Source: Pacificibacter marinus
Lineage (GTDB): Bacteria; Pseudomonadota; Alphaproteobacteria; Rhodobacterales; Rhodobacteraceae
Assembly (NCBI RefSeq): GCF_018860505.1
Contig: NZ_JAHKPU010000017.1
Span: 1-64,000 of the forward strand
DNA: 64,000 bases
Direction of reading: 5' to 3'
The notes under the pieces: model-generated
Told to the model about the DNA's origin: nothing
Database searches by the model: none
What the model saw: the letters and a program-made list of their open reading frames with translations, nothing else
Program-made: the position numbers and the translations under genes
Shown here: positions 37,709 through 46,249 of the stretch, piece after piece
How positions within the stretch are numbered: position 1 is the stretch's first letter
Layout: each line of letters opens with the position of its first letter

Positions 37709-38602
37709 TTAACGTAGCTTGGGGATTTCGATAGAATTATCACTATTTTTCGCAACACTGGCTTCATCGCCCGCTTGTGGGGTGGCAAGTAGGCCAAGGA
37801 AATCGTGAAGCTTGGGATCAAGCATGTGAGAGGGGCGGATATTGGTCAGCGCCTTGAACATCACTTGACGTCTGCCGGGGCTGTTTTGTTCCCAGCTGTC
37901 CAATATTTGCTTGACCTGTTGGCGTTGCAACCCGTCTTGAGATCCGCAGAGATCACATGGAATTATCGGATAATTCATAGCTTTAGCGAATTTTTCGCAA
38001 TCCGCTTCGGCCACATGCGCCATGGGACGGTACAAGAACAGATCGCCCTCATCGTTGAGCAGTTTTGGCGGCATGGTCGCCAAACGCCCACCATGAAAGA
38101 GGTTCATGAAAAAGGTTTCAAGAATATCATCGCGGTGGTGCCCCAGAACCACGGCAGAACAGCCTTCTTCGCGGGCCACGCGGTACAGATTCGCACGGCG
38201 CAGACGTGAGCATAATGCGCAATAAGTACGCCCAGCGGGCACTTTATCGGTGACGATGGAATAAGTATCTTGGTATTCGATCCGGTGCGGCACCGTCATT
38301 TTTTCCAAAAACTCGGGCAAAACCGTGGCGGGAAATCCTGGTTGCCCCTGATCAAGGTTGCAGGCCAAAAGCTCAACAGGCAAAAGTCCGCGCCATTTGA
38401 GTTCATACAGAATGGCCAAAAGCGTATAGCTGTCTTTGCCGCCAGACATGCAGACCAGCCATTTGGCGCCACGTTCGATCATGCCGTATTGCTCAACAGC
38501 TTCGCGGACATTGCGCACGATGCGTTTGCGCAACTTCTTGAATTCAGTTGTTGAGGGCGCGCCGTGAAACAGCGGGTGGATGTCGTCGAGGTCGTCCTGC
38601 AT
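37709..38602 (-). CDS. ttcA: tRNA 2-thiocytidine biosynthesis protein TtcA
   Basis: TtcA thiolates C32 of certain tRNAs using an iron-sulfur cluster. The 297 residues contain the PP-loop [12 protein letters not shown] near residues 53-64 and the two cluster motifs CALC and CDLC. Between them stands [19 protein letters not shown]. The gene starts 3 bases after the yidD stop, so it is part of the rpmH-rnpA-yidD unit. Confidence 0.95.
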   Translation of the reverse strand: MQDDLDDIHPLFHGAPSTTEFKKLRKRIVRNVREAVEQYGMIERGAKWLVCMSGGKDSYTLLAILYELKWRGLLPVELLACNLDQGQPGFPATVLPEFLEKMTVPHRIEYQDTYSIVTDKVPAGRTYCALCSRLRRANLYRVAREEGCSAVVLGHHRDDILETFFMNLFHGGRLATMPPKLLNDEGDLFLYRPMAHVAEADCEKFAKAMNYPIIPCDLCGSQDGLQRQQVKQILDSWEQNSPGRRQVMFKALTNIRPSHMLDPKLHDFLGLLATPQAGDEASVAKNSDNSIEIPKLR

Positions 38603-38605
38603 GTC

Positions 38606-38863
38606 TTAGTCCTCAGAAGTCGTGTGCTTTGGCGGCGTAGTTGTGTCAGGCACGGGGTCATAGCCTGACGCACCCAAAGGATGACAGCGGCCAATGCGAC
38701 GTGCGGCCAAATACGCACCTTTGAAGGCGCCGTGTTTTTCGAGTGCTTCTAGGGCGTAGGCGCTGCAGGTAGGTTGATAACGGCAGTTGAAGCCGATCCA
38801 CGGGCTGAACACCATACGGTAGGCGCGTACTGGCAAAGACAGAATCATCGCGAAGGGCGTCAT
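38606..38863 (-). CDS. yidD: Membrane protein insertion efficiency factor YidD
   Basis: The 85-residue protein has the family pattern [20 protein letters not shown] and [20 protein letters not shown], then CHPLG. YidD is a small amphipathic inner-membrane-associated protein thought to help insertion. It overlaps rnpA by 4 bases, the usual arrangement. Confidence 0.96.
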   Translation of the reverse strand: MTPFAMILSLPVRAYRMVFSPWIGFNCRYQPTCSAYALEALEKHGAFKGAYLAARRIGRCHPLGASGYDPVPDTTTPPKHTTSED

Positions 38864-39312
38864 TGCATTTGCGCTTTGTTTGCATTGCCGTGGACCTTGC
38901 GCAGGGCGTAGCGCAGGTCTTTGAGCAAAAGCTGAAAATCGCGCGCACTGGTGTCGCCGGATTTACCGATCAACACATAATCCCAACCATCGAGGCCCGC
39001 ATCGGGAATCACCAAGCGCGCCGCTTCGCGCAGTCGCCGTTTGGCATGATTGCGTTTGACTGCATTTCCGACTTTTTTGGAGCAGGTATAGCCGACACGA
39101 ATGCCTGTTGCCGTTTCATCAGCGCGGCGCTGGCGGCCTTGCAACAAAAAACTTGAGGTGCCTTGACGCCGTGCGCGTGCAGCCAACAAAAAGTCGGCAC
39201 GTTTTTGTAACGTTGTGATCTCGACAGTTGAACATGACAAAACCGCCGACTGCGATCCCGTAGCTTCGGCAGGAGCCATAACCATGGGGGCATTCGACGG
39301 TGTCATTCTCAT
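38860..39312 (-). CDS. rnpA: Ribonuclease P protein component
   Basis: RnpA helps the RNase P RNA cleave 5' leaders from pre-tRNA. The RNR signature appears as [20 protein letters not shown]. The start is uncertain. ATGs at 39312 and 39306 and a TTG at 39327, 2 bases behind the rpmH stop, are all in frame, and the first 30 residues are not conserved in the family. The gene follows rpmH on the same strand and overlaps yidD by 4 bases. Confidence 0.93.
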   Translation of the reverse strand: MRMTPSNAPMVMAPAEATGSQSAVLSCSTVEITTLQKRADFLLAARARRQGTSSFLLQGRQRRADETATGIRVGYTCSKKVGNAVKRNHAKRRLREAARLVIPDAGLDGWDYVLIGKSGDTSARDFQLLLKDLRYALRKVHGNANKAQMQ

Positions 39313-39329
39313 AGCCTTTCGGCTCAACT

Positions 39330-39464
39330 TTACGCTGACAAGTTCTTCCGACCTTGTGCACGACGTGCGTTGATTATTTTGCGGCCCGCTTTAGTTGCCA
39401 TACGCGCACGGAAACCGTGGCGGCGTTTGCGGACGAGGTTGCTCGGTTGAAAGGTGCGTTTCAT
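39330..39464 (-). CDS. rpmH: 50S ribosomal protein L34
   Basis: The 44-residue reading frame translates as L34: [20 protein letters not shown] at the start and [18 protein letters not shown] at the end. It is the first gene of the rpmH-rnpA-yidD-ttcA unit. The 280 bases upstream, to the divergent TVP38 gene, must contain promoters for both. No cluster of DnaA boxes is seen there, so this is not obviously the replication origin. Confidence 0.97.
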   Translation of the reverse strand: MKRTFQPSNLVRKRRHGFRARMATKAGRKIINARRAQGRKNLSA

Positions 39465-39748
39465 CGCAACGTCTCCATCGGTTTATTTGAGGCCCAAATC
39501 CTTTAAGGGGATTCGAAGGCGTGTATACGTTCGAAGCGCAGTCTTTAGGCAGGACAGGGGGACTTGTCAATTGATTGCGCGGCGAATTCGAAAAGAATTC
39601 TCAGGCATATTACAGTTTTCTCGCGCTGGCTCACCGATCGTTCACTCACGCGTGAGACATAGGAATTTTTCTGGCTAAGTTGGCGTCGTGTGACCATTTT
39701 GCCCATCAAACACTATATTTGCCAGCCAAACACCATAAAGGAAAGCCT

Positions 39749-40495
39749 TTGTCCAATCATCTTCCCCCTCTCGCGTCAGAGAAGTCCGATCCGCCTAAAG
39801 GGCAGGTGCAACGCTTTTTGCCACTGGCACTCTTTGCAATCATTGCTGTTGCTCTGGCTGTTACATTCCGCGACCAGCTGAGTTTTGATAGTTTTAAAGA
39901 GCACCGCGAAGCCCTGTTGGCTTACCGTGATTCTCATTATGTAGCGGCTGTTGGTCTATTCGTGATTGCATATGTTATCATTGTGACGTTCTCGTTGCCG
40001 GGGGCATCTGTTGCCACTTTGACGGGTGGCTTCTTGTTCGGGGTCTTCCCCGGCGTCTTGTTCAACGTGGCAGGGGCCACGATTGGCGCAAGCTGCCTGT
40101 TTCTGGCGGCGCGTTGGGGGCTTGGCGATTGGTTGGCCTCTAAGATGGACACGGGGTCTGGCCGTATCAAGCAACTGAAAGACGGTATCGATGAAAACCA
40201 ATGGTCGATGTTATTCCTGATCCGCTTGTTGCCGATTGTCCCGTTCTTTGTGGCCAATCTGCTGCCAGCCTTTGTGGGCGTGCCGTTGCACCGCTTTGTC
40301 ATTTCCACTGGGCTTGGGATCATTCCTGGCACGTTTATCTTTACCTCTGTGGGGGCGGGACTCGGATCTGTGCTAGAAGCGGGCGGTACGCCTGACTTGG
40401 GCATAATTTTTGAGCCTCAAATCTTGTTTCCGCTTCTGGGTTTGGCCGCTTTGTCAGCGCTACCAATGGTCTATAAACGTTTCAAACGTACTTAA
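39749..40495 (+). CDS. TVP38/TMEM64-family (DedA-like) membrane protein
   Basis: The protein has about five hydrophobic segments and the SNARE-associated core: FSLPGASVATLTGGFLFG, then GATIGASCLFLAARW and RLLPIVPFFVANLLPAF. These are hallmarks of the DedA/TVP38 superfamily, proposed lipid scramblases or transporters. I favour the TTG at 39749 (248 residues) since AAAGGAAA lies 5-8 bases upstream. Another TTG at 39680 gives 271 residues. The following flavoprotein gene starts 22 bases downstream, an association often seen with these proteins. Confidence 0.88.
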   Translation: MSNHLPPLASEKSDPPKGQVQRFLPLALFAIIAVALAVTFRDQLSFDSFKEHREALLAYRDSHYVAAVGLFVIAYVIIVTFSLPGASVATLTGGFLFGVFPGVLFNVAGATIGASCLFLAARWGLGDWLASKMDTGSGRIKQLKDGIDENQWSMLFLIRLLPIVPFFVANLLPAFVGVPLHRFVISTGLGIIPGTFIFTSVGAGLGSVLEAGGTPDLGIIFEPQILFPLLGLAALSALPMVYKRFKRT

Positions 40496-40517
40496 TTCGC
40501 CTTTAGGAGGTCGCAAC

Positions 40518-41939
40518 ATGAAAAAGATTAAAACGGATATCTGTGTGATTGGCGGTGGCTCTGGTGGGCTGTCTGTGGCCTCTGGTGCGGTACAAATGGG
40601 CGCAAAAGTTGTGCTGATAGAGGCTGGCGAGATGGGCGGCGATTGTTTGAACTATGGCTGCGTGCCCTCTAAGGCGCTGTTGTCTGCGGCCAAACAGGCG
40701 CATCTGATGCGCAAAGGCGGGGCTGGGGTCGCAGGTGTGACACCTCAGGTCGATTACGCCGCCACTATGGAACATGTGCAAGCCGCCATCGGCACCATCG
40801 CGCCGCATGATAGCCAAGAACGATTCGAAGAATTAGGCTGCACCGTCATCCGTGCTTTTGCCAAATTCACCTCGCCCACCACTGTGCAAGCGGGCGATAC
40901 CGAAATCACCGCACGCCGTTTTGTGATTTCGACAGGTTCGCGCGCCTTTATTCCGCCCATCGATGGCTTGGACGCAGTGCCTTACTTGACCAACGAAAGC
41001 CTGTGGGCGCAACGTCAAGCGCCCAAGCATCTGTTGGTTTTGGGGGGCGGCCCTATCGGCATGGAAATGGCGCAGGCGCACCGTCGCTTGGGCTGCGAGG
41101 TCACTGTGATCGACGCGATGGAGGCGCTGGGCCGTGATGATCCTGAGGCCGCAAACGTGGTCAAAACCGCGCTTCGCGGTGAAGGCGTTACAATTTTAGA
41201 GAACGCACCCGCGGTTCTGGTGTCAGGTGTGGCCGGTGACATTACTGTACAGCTGAAAGATGGCACAGAGGTCAAGGGAACAGATTTACTGGTCGCTGTC
41301 GGGCGTGTCGCCAACGCCGACAATTTGGACTTGGAAAAAGGTGAAGTGGATCGCACTCTCGCTGGCGTCAAAGTAGATGCCTCGCTGCGCTCAAGCAACA
41401 AACGGGTTTACGCCATCGGTGATGCAGCAGGAGGGATGCAGTTCACTCATGTTGCTGGCTATCACGCAGGCGTTTTGATCCGGTCTATGTTGTTTGGCTT
41501 GCCCGCCAAAGCGGCCACGCATCATATCCCGCGTGCCACCTATACCGACCCTGAACTGGGCCAAGTTGGGCTGACCGAAGCAGAGGCGCGCGAACAGCAT
41601 GGTGATGCGCTCACCGTGTCGCGGGCCGAAATTTCCGGTAATGACCGTGCCATCACGACTGGGCGCGCCGGTGGAGGTGGATTTATCAAAGTGATGATCG
41701 TGAAGAATCGCCCCGTTGGGGTCACAATTGCGGGGCCTGATGCGGGCGAATTGATCTCATTTTGGGCCCTCGCTGTGGCCGCAAAGCTTAAGATTGGACA
41801 AATCGCTGGCATGGTCGCGCCATATCCGACATTGATGGAGCTTAACAAACGCGCTGCGGGTGCCTATTTTACCCCTAAGCTGTTTGACAACCCGCGTGTG
41901 AAAACCGTGGTCAAACTGGTACAACGGTTCCTGCCCTAA
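40518..41939 (+). CDS. FAD-dependent disulfide oxidoreductase, mercuric reductase/Lpd-like
   Basis: The 473-residue flavoprotein starts KKIKTDICVIGGGSGGLSVA (FAD site). It carries the redox cysteines C43 and C48 in GGDCLNYGCVPSKA and a second dinucleotide fold HLLVLGGGPIGMEMAQAHRR. The C-terminal segment APYPTLMELNKRAAG lacks the catalytic His-Glu of dihydrolipoamide dehydrogenase and the terminal Cys pair of MerA. It is therefore neither a classical Lpd nor a mercury reductase. AGGAGG precedes the ATG. Its pairing with a TVP38 protein is common in marine bacteria; the substrate is unknown. Confidence 0.88.
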   Translation: MKKIKTDICVIGGGSGGLSVASGAVQMGAKVVLIEAGEMGGDCLNYGCVPSKALLSAAKQAHLMRKGGAGVAGVTPQVDYAATMEHVQAAIGTIAPHDSQERFEELGCTVIRAFAKFTSPTTVQAGDTEITARRFVISTGSRAFIPPIDGLDAVPYLTNESLWAQRQAPKHLLVLGGGPIGMEMAQAHRRLGCEVTVIDAMEALGRDDPEAANVVKTALRGEGVTILENAPAVLVSGVAGDITVQLKDGTEVKGTDLLVAVGRVANADNLDLEKGEVDRTLAGVKVDASLRSSNKRVYAIGDAAGGMQFTHVAGYHAGVLIRSMLFGLPAKAATHHIPRATYTDPELGQVGLTEAEAREQHGDALTVSRAEISGNDRAITTGRAGGGGFIKVMIVKNRPVGVTIAGPDAGELISFWALAVAAKLKIGQIAGMVAPYPTLMELNKRAAGAYFTPKLFDNPRVKTVVKLVQRFLP

Positions 41940-41957
41940 AGGGGCAAATGAGGGTCT

Positions 41958-43388
41958 ATGACGCTTCGGCGCTTTTTTAACACGCTTAATGGGCGGTTTT
42001 TGATGTTGACGGTCATCTTTGTGATGGCCGCCGAAATCATGATCTTTGTGCCGTCCATTTCGCGATTCCGCGAAGATTTCCTGCTCTCTCACTTAGAGCG
42101 CGCCCAGATTGCGTCTTTGGCGCTTTTGGCCAATGATTCGATTGATATGCAGCTTGAAGACGAGCTCTTGGCTAATGCGGGCGTTTACAATGTGGTGCTG
42201 CGACGCAATGAAATTCGCCAACTTGTGTTGTCCTCGCCCATTCCGACGCAGATTTCAGGCTCCTATGATCTGCGGTCCCCTTCTGCGTGGGAGTTGATCA
42301 AAGACGCAACCGCTGTGTTGTTGGATCCAAACGATCAAGTGATCCGTGTCATTGGAGATCCCGTGAAAGAAGCGGGCCTTTTGATCGAGGTCACCCTGTC
42401 CACCACACCTCTGCGCTTGGCAATGATTGATTATGGCATTCGAATTTTGGTTCTATCGGCGGTCATTTCGTTCTTTACTGCGGCCTTGTTGTTTGTTGCT
42501 GTGCGCCAACTTATCGTGAAGCCGATCAAACATGTTGTGGGTGCCATGACGTCCTATGCCTTGGCGCCAGAAGACGCGCGCCGCATTATCGAACCCTCAG
42601 CGCGGGTTACTGAGCTGCGCGAGGCGGAAATGGCTTTATGCGAAATGCAGATGGAGCTGACAGGGGCGTTGCGGCAAAAAGAGCGTCTGGCGCAACTTGG
42701 GGGCGCAGTCGCCAAGGTCTCGCATGACCTACGCAATATTTTGACCACAGCACAGCTGTTTACGGATCGTTTAGAGTATTCCGATGACCCTGCGGTGATC
42801 CGCTCTGCGCCCAAACTCGTGAATTCGATCCATCGTGCCGTGAATCTTTGCGAATCGACGCTGGCTTTTGGCAAAGCCGAAGAACCCGCCCCCGCGCTCA
42901 AAGGTGTACGCATTGCTGAACTCGTGGCGGAAGTGATAGAAAGTGAGCGCCTTGCCATTGGCGATTTCGATTTGTCGTTGTCCGAAGATGTGCCTGCCAC
43001 CTTGGTTCTGCGCGCGGATGACGAACAACTGCACCGTGTTATATCCAATCTGGTGCGCAATGCGCGCCAAGCGATCATGGCCACTGGCAAGTCAGGCGAA
43101 ATTTCTGTCTCAAGTTTTGAAGACACTGACGAATGGCTCATTCATATCGCAGACACGGGGCCTGGCTTGCCCCAAAAGGCTCGTGAGCACCTGTTTCAGC
43201 CGTTCCAAGGTGGCACGCGCAAAGGCGGCTTTGGTTTAGGTCTCGCGATTGCGTCCGAGCTTGTCAAAGGCCATGGCGGGCGTCTTGTTTTGGAGGCCAG
43301 CGACGAGACCGGAACGCGCTTTGCTATTCACCTTCCCAAAGGGTTTGCTCAATCTGAGGAGGTCACGGAAAAGCCGATCCTCGCATGA
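41958..43388 (+). CDS. Membrane sensor histidine kinase
   Basis: The 476-residue protein has membrane segments near residues 15-35 and 160-182 enclosing a periplasmic sensor of about 125 residues, then a HAMP-like linker. The phosphoacceptor motif is VSHDLRNILTTAQLF with H256. The ATPase domain shows DEQLHRVISNLVRNARQAI (N box), DTGPGLP (G1) and GGFGLGLAIASELVKGHGG (G2). It starts 18 bases after the flavoprotein gene. No response regulator is next to it, so its partner must lie elsewhere. The signal is unknown. Confidence 0.93.
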   Translation: MTLRRFFNTLNGRFLMLTVIFVMAAEIMIFVPSISRFREDFLLSHLERAQIASLALLANDSIDMQLEDELLANAGVYNVVLRRNEIRQLVLSSPIPTQISGSYDLRSPSAWELIKDATAVLLDPNDQVIRVIGDPVKEAGLLIEVTLSTTPLRLAMIDYGIRILVLSAVISFFTAALLFVAVRQLIVKPIKHVVGAMTSYALAPEDARRIIEPSARVTELREAEMALCEMQMELTGALRQKERLAQLGGAVAKVSHDLRNILTTAQLFTDRLEYSDDPAVIRSAPKLVNSIHRAVNLCESTLAFGKAEEPAPALKGVRIAELVAEVIESERLAIGDFDLSLSEDVPATLVLRADDEQLHRVISNLVRNARQAIMATGKSGEISVSSFEDTDEWLIHIADTGPGLPQKAREHLFQPFQGGTRKGGFGLGLAIASELVKGHGGRLVLEASDETGTRFAIHLPKGFAQSEEVTEKPILA

Positions 43389-43476
43389 AGTTTGCGCGAA
43401 AACGAAACTTTTTTACAAAAAGTGCGATTGTCCCCTTGCGCCCCCCCGCCACACTCGGTAAATCGCCCCCATGAGC

Positions 43477-43553
43477 GCACCCGTAGCTCAGCTGGATAGA
43501 GTACCTGACTACGAATCAGGGGGTCAGAGGTTCGAATCCTCTCGGGTGCACCA
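43477..43553 (+). tRNA. tRNA-Arg (anticodon ACG)
   Basis: The 77-base sequence folds as a tRNA. The acceptor stem GCACCCG / CGGGTGC is perfect. The anticodon arm CCTGA-CTACGAA-TCAGG gives ACG at 43511-43513. The T arm is GAGG-TTCGAAT-CCTC, and CCA is encoded (43551-43553). It marks the left side of an accessory region; I found no second copy of its 3' end in the window. Confidence 0.97.
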
Positions 43554-44038
43554 TACTTCCCCTTGTCAAATGCCAAGCAAAACCGAATTTTGTGACAGAT
43601 AACTGACCCATTTGGCGGAATTTCCTGAATTCATGACAGCGTTGCTCAGTTGAGCGGGTGATCGTAAGATCAAGTAAATCTTGCCTTTGTCTGATCTCGG
43701 AAGCATCGCTTGGTCAAAAGCCTACCTACCTCTCCCAGAACAAACTTCCCGCAGTTGTCGCTGACGGTGGCACATGCCGCGTGCGAGCCTGCTACCTCCT
43801 TGCTGTCACGACTTGCGGCCAGGAACGGCGCCATTTTCGTCTGAGAGAAGAATTTGCCTCTCTCCAAAGCTTTCAGCGCACGCGCATCCACGTCTGTCCG
43901 GAGTGTATACGGTCCGAGATGCCGTCAGCCGCGGGGCCGTGACGTGTGCCGCGCCGCCTTCAGTGGAAATTTTCATCAATCAGGAGCTGCTCGGAACATG
44001 GCAGCATGCTCGAATGCCTTCCATCTGAGAGGTTCAAT
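43554..44038. other. Gene-poor stretch behind tRNA-Arg
   Basis: About 485 bases with no gene I can support. Short frames exist on both strands but lack ribosome binding sites or family features. The composition differs from the chromosomal part to the left, in keeping with the start of an island. Confidence 0.4.
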
Positions 44039-44371
44039 ATGGACGCCAGAGACTTCGCAGTGCAGCTGCAAAAACACCACGGTTGGATTTTGGATCAGCC
44101 GGAGGTTCAGGCAATGCGCAGTTTTTTTGAGGCGTACCTCACGGACCGAGTCCTGAGCGGACGGGGCGATCGATGGATCGACCGTCTCGAGCTCAACGTT
44201 GCGTCACGCGCATGTGAAGTGTTGGGGCTGCGTATCGCAAAGGGACCAGATGCCGCGCTGGCAGGGCGCAGTGAGCCAGACTGGATGAACTATGGTGTCT
44301 TGGGCTACGATATAGTGAAAGACGGTCCCGATGCTCTTTCCGACTGCTTAACTTCGATGGCTCGGCGATGA
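44039..44371 (+). CDS. Unknown protein, possibly a transposon-borne gene fragment
   Basis: The 110-residue frame from ATG 44039 reads as a real protein (DFAVQLQKHHGWILDQPEVQ, RWIDRLELNVASRACEVLGL, SEPDWMNYGVLGYDIV), but I do not recognise the family. It lies 70 bases upstream of a frame with a TniQ-like helix-turn-helix and may be part of the same decayed transposon. The C-terminus (SMARR) ends abruptly. Confidence 0.45.
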   Translation: MDARDFAVQLQKHHGWILDQPEVQAMRSFFEAYLTDRVLSGRGDRWIDRLELNVASRACEVLGLRIAKGPDAALAGRSEPDWMNYGVLGYDIVKDGPDALSDCLTSMARR

Positions 44372-44441
44372 GTTCGAGCCCCTGCGTGAAGTCGTGTGAC
44401 GACACGTTTTCGATAATTTTTCCGTCTGGAAAGGAGTCCTG

Positions 44442-44894
44442 ATGCTTGGCGTGCCTTCGGAGGGAATGGCTTCGTCGAACCCACTCTCGCTCAAGGGATT
44501 CGCCAAGCACAATGCGGAGAATCTGCTTTATCTAGGTCTTGCAACGCGTGATGCTGGTGGCGGTATTGTACCGCTGAACTTTGTAAACCAGAAAATGCTT
44601 GACGCCTACGAGCGCGAGAAGAATTCGCATGAGAAAGCTAAAACTAGCGCGAATGGAGCCGATAACGTCAGGGCGTCGGGACAGAGCAGCCTCTCCGTCG
44701 GTGACGTCGCCCGCCAGCTAAAAGTGACGGTCAAAACATTAGGGTATTTGGTCCAGCATGAGATGCTGTGCGGGGTGGATACCTCAGAACTCTACCGCCA
44801 AGGGGCGACAGTTGTTACCGCTGATAGTCTGGCGCAGTTTCGATTAAACTTAGAAATGCCAACGTGGCCCTGTTGGCGATGCCCCATGATCTAG
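44442..44894 (+). CDS. Unknown protein with helix-turn-helix, perhaps TniQ-like, possibly truncated
   Basis: This is a 150-residue frame with AAAGGAG before its start. Residues about 93-125 (LSVGDVARQLKVTVKTLGYL, then VQHEMLCGV) form a winged or MerR-like helix-turn-helix of the kind found at the C-terminus of TniQ transposition proteins. The N-terminal half is not recognised. An IS30 copy begins 50 bases downstream and may have removed further DNA. Confidence 0.5.
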   Translation: MLGVPSEGMASSNPLSLKGFAKHNAENLLYLGLATRDAGGGIVPLNFVNQKMLDAYEREKNSHEKAKTSANGADNVRASGQSSLSVGDVARQLKVTVKTLGYLVQHEMLCGVDTSELYRQGATVVTADSLAQFRLNLEMPTWPCWRCPMI

Positions 44895-44944
44895 GCCGGA
44901 TCTACTGGCGCGAGGATGTAAATGCCGACCTAACAACTGAAAAA

Positions 44945-45995
44945 TGACCCTTTCGGCGGTGGGTTCAACCGATCGATGCAACACACTCTGCAAACTTCTC
45001 TGCTGGCGTTTGATATTGCAAGGTCTTTCGCGGAGGTTCGTTTAGTTGCCTTACGATCGCGCTAAGTTTTGCCTGTGAATGGATGGATAGGTCGGTTCCG
45101 CGAGGCAGCTATTGCCTTAAAAGCCGGTTGGTGTTTTCGTTGGACCCGCGCCGCCATGGTGACTGAGGGTCGCAGAAGTAGACATCAACGTCCGTGGTCA
45201 GCGTAAAGCGCGGATGATCCGCCAGCTCTTTACCACGATCCCACGTCAGGGACTTGTAGAGCGCGCGGCAACTTCTGAGCCGATTTGATCAAGGCCGTAA
45301 CGACGCTCTCGTTGTCCTTGTTCGCGACTTTTACCAGCATGACATATCGTGAATGCCGCTCAACAAGGGTCGCGATATAGCTGTTCTTCGACCCGCCAGT
45401 CAGGTCGCCCTCCCAGTGCCCTGGGAATGCGCGTTTAAGCCAGCCCGCAACCTGGTCGGGCGACCATTTGCGCCGCAGCTTTGCTGATACTGCGTCGGCC
45501 AATTCGGGGTGACAAGCCAACTTGCACATCTTAGGCTGCAATGCTCGGTCCCATGCCGCTTGATCCGATGTGGTTGTGCAATAGCCTGTCTGGCCGCCAT
45601 TGCGTTGATCCTCTCGACTGATCGTTGACGGCGCACGATGCAGCTGACGCGCAATCGCGCGTAGAGATTGTTTGGTGCTGGGCCCACGAGATATCTCTTC
45701 GCGCTCAGAAAGGCTCAATGCTGACCTACCCCGCCTGCGATCCAGTGGACGTATTCCACCAGTTGGTGAGATGACTGAAAAGACTGACGATGATTGGCGA
45801 TCAAAGACACGCCCAATCGATCTCATCGACTCCCCGCGCTGTCATCCACTGCCGGCAGGCGGTGCTTGCATCGCCGAGAGGGATCCCAAATCTCGGCACG
45901 CTGTTCAGCTGAATAGTAAATCCTGCGACGATACTTCATTCAAAACACTCCATCTTTTCCTAAAGACTAAAGTGTTGAGCCCACCGCCCTTTGCG
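44945..45995 (-). mobile_element. IS30-family insertion sequence, defective
   Basis: The ends carry matching inverted repeats. GGCGGTGGGTTCAAC at 44956-44970 faces GTTGAGCCCACCGCC at 45974-45988 (14 of 15 paired). The length of about 1.05 kb suits IS30. The enclosed transposase gene is broken in several places, so the copy cannot move on its own. The target duplication could not be defined by eye. Confidence 0.85.
44965..45939 (-). pseudogene. IS30-family transposase, multiply disrupted
   Basis: Pieces of a DDE transposase can be read in different frames. The start is MKYRRRIYYSAEQRAEIWD at 45939. After a frameshift come the helix-turn-helix LSEREEISRG and LRAIARQLHRAPSTISRE. In WLKRAFPGHWEGDL about 80 residues are missing between FPG and the catalytic HWEGDL, probably a deletion between two PG-coding repeats. 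A frameshift near 45260 follows, then TWDRGKE and GSNENTN with the other acidic residues. A TAG replaces the usual Tyr in LLRQYLPRG. The end is AECVASIG at 44965. Confidence 0.92.
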
Positions 45996-46134
45996 GACTT
46001 AAATGCGTTGTGCAGCGAATGGCTGCTTCCCGACCTTGTTGCTAAAGCCTATTGTATTTAGTCGTTACGGCGTAGGGTGTGGATGGGTTGGCTTTTATTG
46101 GTCTTATACAAAGGCAAGTATTTATCAAATCGAG

Positions 46135-46249
46135 CTCCCGCAACCAATATCACCATATAAACATCTTGATTACTGAACATTGCCAAGGCAATGCTTCCGC
46201 ATGTGAACATGCGTCCGGGTCGTAGGTTCAAATCCTACTCCCGCAACCA
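46135..46249 (+). other. tRNA 3'-end fragment and 12-bp direct repeat, likely attachment site
   Basis: Bases 46217-46249 read GGGTCGTAGG-TTCAAAT-CCTAC followed by TCCCGCA-ACCA, the T arm and acceptor end of a tRNA, most like initiator tRNA-Met. No 5' half with the needed TGCGGG lies upstream, so the tRNA is incomplete. CTCCCGCAACCA occurs twice (46135-46146 and 46238-46249). Two perfect dyads, CATTGCC-AA-GGCAATG and CGCATG-TGAA-CATGCG, stand at 46178-46213. This looks like a recombination junction of the adjacent serine recombinase. Confidence 0.65.

Noticed and set aside
39465-39748. Chromosomal replication origin next to rpmH
   Set aside because: The rpmH region is an origin in many bacteria, but no group of DnaA boxes or dnaA gene is seen here.
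46190-46249. A complete tRNA-His with GTG anticodon
   Set aside because: GTG stands in a loop, but the flanking bases do not form a 5-bp anticodon stem with a 7-base loop, and there is no 5' acceptor strand matching TCCCGCA. Only the T arm and 3' end are tRNA-like.
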